Position numbers and translations under genes: made by a program. A stretch of 64,000 nt of DNA from Arenicola marina (lineage: Eukaryota; Annelida; Polychaeta; Arenicolidae). Numbering within the stretch: the first letter of the stretch is position 1; each line of letters starts with the position of its first letter. Location of the stretch: positions 24,598,352-24,662,351 of the forward strand of contig OZ025257.1 of the NCBI GenBank assembly GCA_964019135.1, read 5' to 3'. This document shows, piece after piece, positions 1-9,986 of the stretch. The notes beneath the pieces were generated by a model. That model did not search any database. It had not been told where the DNA came from and worked only from the letters and a program-made list of their open reading frames with translations.

Positions 1-1110
1 CAGGGCCCTACCATTATTACCCGAGGCACGGATCATTAGATGACCGGGGCAGGGATTATTAGATGACCGGGGCAGGGCCCTACTATTATTACCCGAAGCA
101 CGGATCATTAGATTGCAGGGCCCTACCATTATTACCCGAGGCACGGATCATTAGATTGCAGGGCCCTACCATTATTACCCGAGGCACGGATCATTAGATG
201 ACCGGGGCAGGGATTATTAGATGACCGGGCCATGGCCCTACCATTATTACCAGGGGCACGGATCATTAGATGACCGGGGCAGGGCTCTACCATTATTACC
301 AGGGGCACGGATCATTAGATGACCGGGGCAGGGCCCTACCATTATTACCCGAGGCACGGATCATTAGATTGCAGGGCCCTACCATTATTACCCGAGGCAC
401 GGATCATTAGATTGCAGGGCCCTACCATTATTACCCGAGGCACGGATCATTAGATGACCGGGGCAGGGATCATTAGATGACCGGGGCAGGGCCCTACCAT
501 TATTACCCGAGGCACGGATCATTGGATGACCGGGGCAGGGCCCTACTATTATTACCCGAGGCACGGATCATTAGATGACCGGGGCAGGGCCTTACCATTA
601 TTACATGAGGCACGATTCATTAGATGACCGGGGCAGGGCACTACCATTATTATCCGAGGCACGGATCATTAGATGAACAGGGCAGGGCCCTACCATTATT
701 ACCCGAGGCACGGATCATTAGATGACCGGGGCGGAGCACTACCATTATTACCAGGGGCACGGATCATTAGATTGCAGGGCCCTACCATTATTACCCGAGG
801 CACGGATCATTAGATGACCGGGGCAGGGATCATTAGATGACCGGGGCAGGGCCCTACCATTATTACCCGAGGCACGGATCATTGGATGACCGGGGCAGGG
901 CCCTACTATTATTACCCGAGGCACGGATCATTAGATGACCGGGGCAGGGCCTTACCATTATTACATGAGGCACGATTCATTAGATGACCGGGGCAGGGCA
1001 CTACCATTATTATCCGAGGCACGGATCATTAGATGAACAGGGCAGGGCCCTACCATTATTACCCGAGGCACGGATCATTAGATGACCGGGGCGGAGCACT
1101 ACCATTATTA
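1..1110. repeat. 46-49 bp minisatellite array (left edge cut)
   Basis: Tandem units built from the cores 'ccctaccattattacccg', 'aggcacggatcattagat' and 'gaccggggcagg', with shorter variants where the middle is lost ('ggatcattagattgcaggg'). A higher-order duplication is visible: about 360 bases starting at 421 recur almost unchanged from 781. The array runs off the left edge. By comparison with the copy at 27236-28165, it should lie just upstream of another member of the secreted-protein gene family outside the window (inference). Short open frames across it are by-products of the repeat. Confidence 0.95.
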
Positions 1111-1620
1111 CTCACAGGTCGTAAACTATCACGACGTCTCCTGCTGTTGTAAATGCCATGCCTGAATAATACATGAGTTAAGAAATGAAACAATAGGGTG
1201 GCGTAGAATAACGACCACACTGTGTGGACGACGAAAGCCGGATCCAGTTAAGTAATTAGTGAGTTGTGAGAAACAATGCTGATTTCGGGGGAGATCGACA
1301 ATAGATATATTACCCGACACTAAGCCTTGCCCATGCTTGAGTCCTTTTTCCTTACTCATGAGTATGAAATTGACGATTATCATAACTGATGGTAGGTACA
1401 AGTGAGAAGTACTCATCTCTAAAACAACAAAGTGCCATGCTGCTTTGTTTGTCCGACTTGTTTGTCTGACTTGACGTCATAATTGGATAAAGCAACAGTG
1501 ACGTCAGTGGATTATTGACAGCCAGGATCGGTTTATTTAAAGTATCTTGTGAGCCTGAAACCCTTTGCCGAAGCCCATACGCCAACCCAATTCCGCTGAA
1601 ATGTTTCGAATTATTGTTTA
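1111..1620. repeat. Flanking block X, copy 1
   Basis: About 500 bases that begin at the end of the minisatellite ('gtaaatgccat' near 1150) and contain 'gagaagtactcatctct'. Related blocks occur at 6340-6860, 28165-28672 and 33237-33757. Copies 1 and 3 are almost identical, as are copies 2 and 4. The two types differ by many substitutions and indels, so X was present upstream of the gene before the large duplication. No coding potential recognised. Confidence 0.8.
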
Positions 1621-3420
1621 TTGTGTTTTTATCCGTATTGTCAGAATCGGAATGTGGAAAGGTATGTAATCAATGTATGGGTGTATGCTGACAAATTATT
1701 TTTCATCAAGTGACCCATCAATCTTATTTTCCAAATAATTCACCAGTGAAAGACCTCCGCGGCTCTCGCTTGGCGCGGAAAACTGGAGAGGAGAACCGCG
1801 CGTTTTCCATAGTTTTCTGATCATGCCCAATTTTCGCGATTTAGGATCGCAGTATATAAGAAACTAAATTACCTCAAACTTAATAGTCAGTGACAATAAA
1901 TTCCGTATTTAACATTTAACGATTATTTATGTGTCATTCTGCACTCCCAAGAATTAACGAAATCCCAAGAGATGGACTTTAAATAACCCTTGTACGATGA
2001 TGTATGCTAAAATGTGTTCATAAACTGCCAATAATACATTACCGAAATGTTGGTATTTTAGGTTATATATTGCCTATCATTCGACAGTCACTCTCTGCTT
2101 CGACTCTCCTAGGGGATACAAACGCATGTGCTTTTACATTGAGACTCTCTGCTCATTGGCTTGAACTCAACCAAAAGCATTCAACCATGAGGACAATACA
2201 AGCCCTCGACAACAGATTCCTACGCACTGCATCAAAGCTCACCTGTCAATCTTGTGACATCATTAGGGAATTTCTAAATACCGCCCAGATGCAAAGCTCC
2301 CAGAATTAAACCCGCCGAACCTCACTTTTGCTACTTTTGCTACGAACGCATTTATAGTGATATCGTGGAATAAAAACTCTCATTAAAACAAATTCATATT
2401 TGTTTGTCTTCCCTAAATAAAGTTAACTCTGAGCTAAGCAAAATCGTGGCACGGACACTTTAAATCTCTACTGTAGTATAGGACTTCAGTTCATAAAATA
2501 ATACTTATGATCTATTCTTGAAAAGTATTATTTAGCAAGAAATTATAATTGGTTTGACAACTTTTCAAGAACCTTGAAATTGCCCAGGCTGACAGCAGGG
2601 GGAATTCGGGTATATATGCGAGCGAAAAGTCGGAGTATGCGGAGCTCATGACCGAAAGAAGTTTGCAACTAACGTTGTCACTTAGGCTGAGTTAAGTTAA
2701 GTTGAGTTGATGATTATGTTACTTAACTGCAGGTGCAGTAAATATATTAATATTGAAAGAAATTAATTTGAGAATTGTAAGAAAAAGATAGGAGTTCGAT
2801 TTGTCGAATTTATAATATTTGGAATTGCATTTTACCCCGCAATGTTTTGCCAAAGGCAATGGTGTAATGAGGGTTGCCGCCGCCCCTCTCTGTGTAGTGG
2901 TTCGAGCGCACTGGAACGTAGATCTATAGATCCTCGGCTCAACACCAAGACGAAGGGATATAATCTGGGGCATGTTTAATCCATGTATCGGTCATCGTCC
3001 CCGGGAGATTGTTTATCCCAGGTTAGGCTCTTGTGTGCGCAAAAAGCAGACTAAAACACCAATTTGCCATCGAATCAAACAAGTGCGACCAACTAACACT
3101 GCGATACTTGTAATACATACTCAGTACTACATCGAGAAGTTTCGCTACCTTATAATTTCTCGAGTAATACAGTAAATATTTTTTAGATCAATTGTCATCT
3201 ATGTGTTGTGTCGTGTTGTGTTGTGTCCACAAAAGTTCAGTCTAATTGTACTGCCAAAAATGTCGTGGTAGTTTGTAGAACACTTTGGCCAGAAATGATA
3301 ACTTTGCTCTGAATACTAATTTTCCTTCGCTTGGGTTTAAAAACCATGAATTTAGAAACGATAAACGAAAGTGTAAGCAGGTGGCACGAACGAAATTGCG
3401 AAAAAGAACTGAAGCTTTCA
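1621..3420. other. Intergenic sequence, no gene recognised
   Basis: AT-rich sequence between block X and the 3' end of the first gene copy. A TATA-like box ('gtatataag', about 1852-1860) is followed about 50 bases later by 'caataaatt', but no gene can be attached to it. The part at 2455-2700 resembles 3910-4100 ('tctgtagtat', 'gtcggagta', 'gcgga', 'gaccgaa/aaccgaa'), so a flank repeat of the gene family is present twice. The short open frames here are conserved between the two large duplicates only as much as the surrounding DNA. Confidence 0.6.
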
Positions 3421-3424
3421 ATCC

Positions 3425-3430
3425 TTTATT
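3425..3430 (-). terminator. Poly(A) signal of first gene copy
   Basis: AATAAA on the minus strand, about 20 bases after the stop codon of the terminal exon. The same position is kept in the copy at 30486-30491. Confidence 0.6.
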
Positions 3431-4123
3431 GCGATTATATTGCAACAAAATCAACCAAACAAACTGAAGAGGGAAGCGCCGGTTCCGACTGCCGTCAAAA
3501 GCAGAGAGATCCATTTGCCCTGAGGAACCATCACATCGGGCACCTTGTTCCCCGTCAAGAGATCAACAAATGCCTTGAGGACAGCCTCGCTCTCGGCCGG
3601 GGTCAGTTCAAGGTCAACCAACGCCACAGCAGTGCTGGAAAGAAGCGGCATACGAAACGATAGTAGTGAGCAGGCAGGCGTGATGGGACCAATGCCCCGC
3701 GTATTTCTACAAATGAGTGCCGGGGAGTCTAATAACCTAATAACACAAGGTATCCTATGTAAACAAAGTAAATAGTTCCCTCTCAGTTTGTCAAAATGCT
3801 GCACTGACGTATGAAATACGCCAGGTTCCCAACGGTGACACGAATACTTTTTCAAGAGGCAATGTATTGCCGGGTTGTGCGTCACATGATGTCTCGAGTT
3901 CGTGCATTACTTCAATCAATTAAATCTCTTCTGTAGTATGACGTCAGTTTATGAAATAATGGTTATGCTTTAGTGTCAAAAATGATTGACGGCTGACAAT
4001 TGGGTGAGTTCTTGTGTGCGAGCCTAGTAGTCGGAGTACGCGGAACGCATAACCGAACGCGGAGATTGTGTGGTCCGATAGAGCCGTCACGTGGAGCAAT
4101 TTACTCTCGGATATCTTCTAGAT

Positions 4124-4233
4124 GTACTAGTTAAAGAACGAGCTGGAGTGCATTCTCTAAAATCAAGCACGAGACGCGAAAGCGTCTAGTGGTTTATTTA
4201 GGGAATGCAAGACAGCGAGTTCTTTAACGTACT
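4124..4233. mobile_element. Short inverted-repeat element (MITE-like), about 110 bp
   Basis: Ends are imperfect inverted repeats: 'gttaaagaacgagct' then 'gcattctctaaa' on the left, and 'tttagggaatgc' then 'gagttctttaac' on the right. A perfect hairpin, 'gacgcgaaagcgtc', lies in the middle. A copy sits at the matching place in the second large duplicate (30987-31096). No coding capacity. It lies in the region where exons 5-7 are missing. Confidence 0.7.
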
Positions 4234-4267
4234 TATAAAATGGTTATAACAACGCATTAGATTTAAC

Positions 4268-5410
4268 GAAAATTATTCTTCGTGTAATGGGAATAGGGTA
4301 GCAGCCTGTGAATTCCTCGATATTCGCGATATTACCATTAAGGCCTTTTTTTCGCGCCCAGATTTAAAATCTCCCAACCTTGGAGATTTGATATTACTCT
4401 CCCTAATTTTTGAGGATTCGCGATTCAGAAGGGGTATCCCCCGCCCCCTCTCTTTATTGCAAACTGGGAATGTTGATATTTGATAAGCGCTCATCGGGAA
4501 ATCGCTAATTTATATCATGTATCCGCCCTTAGTATCACATGCAGGGAGTTCATCTTGTAACTCACTGTGAATGGTGAATAAAGATATATATTCTTCATGA
4601 TCTGGGAACATGACCCCCCCTCCCCTTCCTTCGATGCCCGCAACCAGTGTCTGGGTCGCTTTGCCTCCTCTATCATAAAATAACGAAATCCACGGATTCA
4701 ATGGATTCCATCGACTCCCCGCTAGCCTTGCCAGGCTTCAGATGGTGCAGATGGTCGATTTCACCAATCTCCTTCCCGGCCAGCAGCATATCCTCCACCA
4801 CCAGGTTCCGCACCAGATGTTCCACAAAGCCTGGAAGCAGAAGAAAGGAATTGCCCATTGCACGGGTACCAGTGGAATAACGAATGGAATAAACTAGAAT
4901 TCATGCCAGTTGCTGGAGAATGAAGCTCACTTACCGATGACGGCATGCACTGCAACCGCTTGTCCGCATTCTGCAGGCACCATCTTTTCAGCCACGGTGG
5001 CGGCTTTCCAAGTCTTTTTTGGATCCACAGCAGTGATAGGCATCGTGTAGTCTACCCCGACGGCATCCAGCTTATCCGCCAATGCAACTGCCACTATAAA
5101 GACAAGTAACGTTATCTTCGCAAGCTATCAATGGTATAGACGGAGAAAGTACGAGAATATGTTTAGGGGGGGGGGGGCAAGGGGGGGGGTAGTGTTCCCA
5201 GATCACGAAGAATAACTTTCTTTATTCCCATGTCACGATGAATAAAAAGCAAAACTCTCCGCATGCAATTAATGAAAATCGTTGATCACGGCGGTCAGCT
5301 AATACCCCAATCTCAGTTCACGAAGAATTATTTTCCTCATTACCAGTTCACGGTGAAATAAAAAGCCCAATCCCGAGGAACGCAAATAGCCCTTGCCCCC
5401 CCCCCCTATT
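4268..5410. repeat. Short repeated motif with flanking G and C tracts
   Basis: A motif near 'ttattcttcgtgatctggga' occurs forward near 4268 and 4578 and in reverse near 5199, 5224, 5318 and 5345, often next to a C or G homopolymer (for example G tracts at 5166-5190 and C tracts near 5398). One forward copy lies in the sequence that replaces the second half of exon 4. Inverted placement plus homopolymer ends suggests remnants of a non-autonomous element; the boundaries are not resolved. Confidence 0.45.
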
Positions 5411-5824
5411 TAGAGGGAGGTCTCTTACTTAAAGATGACACGGTCTTCGAACAGTCATTAGAAGCACCAACGGTAGTTATCCAACTGTTTAACCGTCTAT
5501 TCGTAGATATCCGTAAATAAAAAAATGAATACATTTTTGGCTTGCTCAATAACAGCTTCATACTCACAGTCGTTGCCCACTGGGGCCAGCAGAGTTCAGA
5601 GTTGGTGCGGCGGAAAAGGCGGATCCGTCCACCTAAGACGAAAGGTCGTGAACCCCATATTAAGCATAAACATCCACTAAAACAGACATTATTTCATCTT
5701 CCATTAATATATTTAAAAAAAAACTAACCTAATCACAAAGATGAAGCGTGTGGATTTACTCAATCAGTTGCTTACCGTTAACGACGGCGGCCATGCAGAT
5801 CAGGGAGAGAAGAAACAGCTGCAT

Positions 5825-6292
5825 GATGACGTCTGGAGGTCTGAAGAGACTGGAAGAGGACGATCGACGGTCACAGGGGCTGAGTGATGACAGGTATAGA
5901 CGTGGTTATAGCCCCCTATTGTGAGCTGTCTCAGAGAGGAGTGGCGTCTGGTTGAAGCTCATTGGATGAAACATGCCCAGAGGAGTGATGGGTACCGAGA
6001 CGTATGGAAAGCCACGACGTGTCAAATCTTAAAGGCCATCTTTTAGGCTGTATTTGTTTTGTGTCTCCGACTTCTCCGCCGCTCTCGGCCGGATAGAAAT
6101 GCACATTTTATTTGTACCGCAGAGTTCTCCGCATCAAAAAGAATTGTCCGGAGACCTCTCCGCGTCTCTCCGATGCAGCCATAGATCTTAACTCAATTCC
6201 CACAGTCAAACCAGACTGTTTCAACCTGTCAGTCTATACTAAAAAATTAGCACAAAAATCCGATGGGAACTTGTGACGTCAAAAAAGGCACC
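5825..6292 (-). promoter_or_regulatory. Degraded promoter flank of copy 1
   Basis: Matches the promoter region of the intact copy. The TATA box there (TATAAAAG) corresponds to TATAACC here (about 5904-5910) after a small deletion, and the TGACGTCA next to the start codon is changed to TGACGTCT. The CCAAT motif in 'cattggatgaaac' is kept. This fits relaxed constraint on this copy. Confidence 0.5.
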
Positions 6293-6338
6293 ACGAGGCA
6301 CGGATCATTAGATGACTAGCTGGGCAGGGCACTACCAT
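6293..6338. repeat. Single unit of the 46-49 bp minisatellite
   Basis: One lone unit ('gaggcacggatcattagatg' ... 'gggcagggcactaccattg') at the position where the other gene copies have expanded arrays. The same single unit is at about 33188-33233. It is probably the unexpanded state. Confidence 0.75.
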
Positions 6339-6339
6339 T

Positions 6340-6860
6340 GTTCACACGTTAACAGTCACGACAACTCCTGCTGCAGTAAATGCCATACCTGAGTGAGTGG
6401 AAGTTAGCCAATGGGAAGCTGTGGTGGAACGACCGCAGTGTGGTGGCGAGAAAAAGGCGGACCAAGTTGGTTAGTTGATAAGTTGTGAAAAACAAAGGTG
6501 ATTTGAGGGATCAACCAGTGTATTGCGAGCCTAAAAGCCTGCAAAAGAAAAGTTTGGAATAGACCGCTGGAATAGACCGATCTATACCCCGACACAAAGC
6601 CCCACCCACGCTTGAGTACTTTTTCCTTAATCGTCAGTATGAAATTGATAATCATAGCTCACTGATGACAAGTGAGAAGTACTCATCTCTGAAATTGACA
6701 TAAAAGTGACATGCTGCTTTGTTTGTAAGACTGCTTTGTCCGACATAACGCACGTGGAAAATCTATTTCAACGACATGATTGGATAAAATCAACAGTGAC
6801 GTCAGTGAATGACTGACAGCCTGGGTCGGTCTATTCTGGTCATTTTTGTGAGATGCTTAA
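6340..6860. repeat. Flanking block X, copy 2
   Basis: Diverged relative of 1111-1620, sharing 'aaatgccat', 'agttgtga', 'gacac.aagcc', 'tttttccttaatc' and 'gagaagtactcatctct'. Ends where the triplicated block begins. No gene recognised. Confidence 0.75.
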
Positions 6861-7329
6861 CTACAGTGACGTAATGTCTGTGCTTGATTTTGGCCCTTCA
6901 ACTAGTTAACCCCATAACTGCGCATGGTGTCATCAATGTTGTTAGTGGGTCGGAGTTTAATCTCGGTGTTGTAAATTGCAACAGAAAACAGCTTAGATCC
7001 AAGTGAACTTATTGGGTATGCAGGCCAGTGCTGGAGTAAGTGAGTTGTTGCATGTCTCTGTGTAGTTATGCAAACTAAAATGTTCAATGTAATGACGGAA
7101 ATGGGCAGGGACACGTCATGACCTGTTATCAGGTTATTTCGTGTTGTATGAATTTACTTACAAACTACACATAGGACCGCACTTCTTATTGGGCTAAGTT
7201 TGACCTACTCTACGATTGGGACGGGCAATGGGCGACACGTGTGCCTACGGTTAACACAATACAGTTGTTGCTGTAAGCGAGCTGATAGACCACCAGCTCA
7301 GCTCAATCGGGGTAAATAATTGATTAATG

Positions 7330-7870
7330 TTAGTTCGTGAATTCACCCAAAAAGTGGATTCTTTCTTAATTCAGAAAATCCACTTTTTGGATCACTATCT
7401 ATGTATTTTGAACCCGATATTCGTTCTACAAATCTTTCAATTAGCCTTCTTCCACTTAATCTATTGCCGTAGCCTAAGTGGATGACAGGGCCCGTATTCT
7501 GTATTCATCTTAAGTCTAAAATTTTGGCCCAAACTTACTTTTGGTCCAAATTTTATCTAACATTGCGAATGCCTATTCTGCATACAGCCATCATCTCACT
7601 TAAGAACAGTTAAAAACTCAAATTTGGGCCGTATTCATAATATCCTCGTAAGTTACGCACGAAAGTACATTTTCATCTTAGCCTCACCAGGTCGTTGTGG
7701 TGGTGCTTAAGAAATCCTCTTCAACATAATTGTAGCCCTTTCTTAATTCAGAAAATCCACTTCTTGGGTGACTACTTATGGATTGTGAACCAGATAATCG
7801 CTCGACAAATTTTCCACTTAGCGCTAAGTCTAGTGGCGTAGCCTAAGTGGCGATTATGAATACGGCCCAA
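7330..7870. mobile_element. Nested MITE-like elements with 18-bp terminal inverted repeats
   Basis: The inner element runs from about 7625 to 7870, bounded by a perfect 18-base inverted repeat: 'ttgggccgtattcataat' on the left and 'attatgaatacggcccaa' on the right. Its right half ('ttcagaaaatccactt' ... 'gtagcctaagtgg') matches 7360-7482, which abuts 'gggcccgtattctg' at 7488, so at least two members of the family lie side by side or nested. Just outside is a perfect hairpin, 'ataacttaaag/ctttaagttat'. No coding capacity. Confidence 0.75.
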
Positions 7871-8068
7871 GATAACTTAAAGGTGACTTTAAGTTATGAT
7901 ATTTGACAAGATGGACCGCATGCATATTGGCGTCGCAGTAGCAGGCGTGATGCGAGATTTGACATTGAGAGGCGCACCAATCAGATTGAACCCGCCTGAA
8001 CCCGCTTGAAATAGGGGGGCAAAAAAGAAACATTCGTGAGAAATATATTTAGATCGCGCTCCTTTAGC

Positions 8069-8700
8069 AGGGGCGGATGTAAGAATTTGGAAACGGAGTA
8101 GGGCGAGACTTCCGCTCTCTAAAAACTTGCGACCGAGGGGGGGGAGGGGTACACCTCAGATGGTTTTAAATGGGCATTCTTCCGCCATAAGCAATAATGG
8201 TCAGTGAAAATTTCGTCTTGAACACCTATTTGCTTGAGGAGGTGAGTTAAAGCCCCCCACCCCACATTCAGGATCCGCCACTTGGTTGCACCTACAACAT
8301 GTCACTTTGCGCAGCCCGACTTATAGTTGCCAAGGGGAGGGGGGGGCGGCGTTCCAACCCCCCTAACATCCCACCTGTCGCTAGATCCGCCCCTGATTCG
8401 GCCTATGCTCTTGTGCCAGAATTTGATCGCACCGTTTGGACGGCAATATGCGCGCAGTCGGTGAGGCTGTACCCACGGGCGGATCCAAGGAGGGGGGGTG
8501 GGGGTCCCGGGGGTCCCCTTCCCTCTTTTTGAGGAAGAGTGACATTTATTAATGTATAATGTGAGGCGTCGACCCCCAACCCCCCGGTCAACCCCCCGTC
8601 AAAATATTAGAAATGGTGGAGCCCCACCCCGGTTCTAATTATTTTCAGAGCCCCACCCCCCTCCCTGCTCCATCGGTCCAATGGACGCCTCCATTTATAA
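8069..8700. mobile_element. Cluster of G-tract-rich 'ggcggatc' elements
   Basis: Repeated boundaries 'gggcggat' and 'ggatccgcc' or 'agatccgcc' enclose sequences with long G or C runs: about 8069-8285, a second ending near 8397, and a third starting near 8472. The same boundary motif recurs at 39008-39273, 40700-40925, 48047-48180 and 50203-50370. This suggests a non-autonomous element family with inverted GGCGGATC ends; no transposase is present. Confidence 0.55.
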
Positions 8701-9499
8701 ATTGCTGCTACCCGTGGTCACCTTGACATGGGCTGCTCAACGCTACCTGGCGACGTTAATAAACTCTTTCCGTTTGTCTACTTCTGTCACCGGAGGATGA
8801 CACTCAACTTCTGTCTAGTTCGGTTTCCTTTGCCTCTCCTTCTGTTATTACATCCGGACAGAATCCACTGATTGTGACAGTTGTCGTCTGCTAAAGTAGA
8901 TTATTACCTTCATTGAACAGTTCCAAAATAAAGCGTCATTATCCGGTAGCCGTGAGATGGCAGCACAACTCAAGGTCTCACTTAGTCGCGACGCCTGGCG
9001 AAGCGATGCGCTTCCGAGAATGAGTTGCGGACTTAGCCCGCTGATAAAAACTCAGCTGAGATGCGCCTTAAGTTGTTTATAGAGCAGCATTAAGTTTTAA
9101 ATCTCAGCTTAACCAGAAAATTAAAATAACGTCTAAAACTTAAGCCCAGATGCTGATGTTGAGAGGCGAGGCTCCTGTCTGGGTCCCCGTACGTTGTTTT
9201 GTCCAGTTGCTTTGTACTGGCCTTAAAGAGTTCTTCATCGATCAGGCTCGTTGTATTGTCACCCACAGCGGAATATTACTGGGTTAATTACCTTTAATTA
9301 TGAACCAAATATATGTAATTATATAAACCATAACATTGTTCTCTTGCATTCCAGAATACGCATTAAAACCAGCCAAATACCATAGATATTAGGCTGCAAC
9401 CATAAGTATTGGGCGCTACCAAAGTTCATAATGCGACCTTTCAGTCGCCTTAATGTTTTCGTGTCTCTCATGGTTCGCTTTTGACCGTGTTCGGAAGTT

Positions 9500-9570
9500 G
9501 ATCACACTGGTGATGTGGTGGCTTTACCAAGAGTCGAACCCGGCACGCGGGGGCTGCTCTGGGGCGTTTA
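9500..9570 (-). repeat. tRNA-like B-box sequence (possible SINE head)
   Basis: On the minus strand the sequence 'gccgggttcgactcttgg' matches a B-box and can form a five-pair T-arm that includes two G-U pairs. No good A-box or acceptor stem was found, so this is not a functional tRNA gene. It is copied with the block at about 12598-12668 and 36390-36460. Confidence 0.3.
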
Positions 9571-9690
9571 TGTCCCACTGCGGTGACTCCAAGGTGTCAA
9601 CATTACTCTCCTCTCCCGCTCTTTATCACGCTTATCCCTCACCCACCACCCTCCCTCACCCCCAACCCCTCTGTTGTCCCACTACCCTCC

Positions 9691-9986
9691 TCATGAGCTA
9701 GAGGTGTGAGTGTGGCGGGGGGGGGGGTGTCCCTAGGTGTTCCGGAATCCTAGAAGTGTGTGCGTGTGTGTGGAGGGGTGTCCTTAGGTGCAACGGGGTC
9801 CTAGAGGGATGTGTGTTGGGGGGACGGTGGGGGGCGGTAATTTTCCGTAGGTGCTCCGGAATCCTTCAAGTGTGTGTGGGAGGGGGGTCCCTGGGTGCAC
9901 CGGGATCCTAGAGGTGTGTGTGTGGGGGGGGGGGTGTTCCTTGGGGTACTGGGGTTCTTGAGGCGTGTGTGTGTGGGGGGGGGGAG
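9691..9986. repeat. G-run minisatellite, short array
   Basis: Units mixing 'gaggtgtgtgtg', runs of 7-13 G and 'tccctaggtgcaccgg'. It forms the junction between two tandem copies of the triplicated block. Related arrays are at 12800-13110 and 37030-38080. Confidence 0.85.

Larger units (their letters stand above)
3451..5824 (-). pseudogene. Truncated copy of the secreted-protein gene (copy 1)
   Basis: Recognised by alignment with the intact copy at 14770-26850. Exon 1 is 5776-5824 (signal peptide MQLFLLSLICMAAVVNG), exon 2 is 5568-5632, exon 3 is 4935-5093, the exon 4 remnant is 4689-4830 and the terminal exon is 3451-3634. Exon 2 is 65 bases against 72 in the intact gene, a 7-base loss that shifts the frame. 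Exon 3 lacks 15 bases (an in-frame loss of five residues). Exon 4 stops matching after about half its length and runs into unrelated sequence with a nearby stop. Exons 5-7 are absent. Splice signals at the surviving exons are still good. The terminal exon is open and ends in SLFSLFG. The exon 2 loss is shared with copy 3, so decay began before the large duplication. It could still be transcribed; a shorter product with a different start cannot be excluded. Confidence 0.8.
1..9690. repeat. Segmental duplication, copy A (partner 27240-36590)
   Basis: The order minisatellite, flanking block, gene pseudocopy, promoter flank, single minisatellite unit, flanking block and nested-element block is repeated at 27240-36590 with only scattered substitutions and indels. 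The offset is about 27053-27061 in the left half and about 26897 in the right half. The offset change is largely explained by a stretch of about 200 bases (3900-4098) absent from copy B. The right end of similarity is near 9688/36587, inside 'gttgtcccactaccctcc'. The left end lies outside the window. Confidence 0.93.
6868..9690. repeat. Triplicated 2.8-kb block, copy 1
   Basis: Starts at 'gacgtaatgtctgtgcttga'. It recurs in tandem at 9987-12795 and in the large duplicate at 33764-36590. It contains nested inverted-repeat elements (7330-7870), G-tract-rich 'ggcggatc' elements (about 8069-8700) and a tRNA-like B-box sequence near 9530. No reading frame resembles a protein. The open frames at 8299-8532 and 9453-9701 are kept only as part of the repeat. 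The stretch 8700-9300 holds nothing recognisable. Confidence 0.85.

Noticed and set aside
1640-1960. Possible solo LTR (TATA-like box followed by an AATAAA-like site)
   Set aside because: No terminal TG/CA ends, target duplication or internal element could be identified.
2004-2309. 101-codon plus-strand frame, also at 29057-29362
   Set aside because: Conserved only as part of the segmental duplication; no recognisable domain, splice context or codon-level constraint.
9500-9570. tRNA gene on the minus strand
   Set aside because: Only a B-box and weak T-arm; no acceptor stem or anticodon arm.
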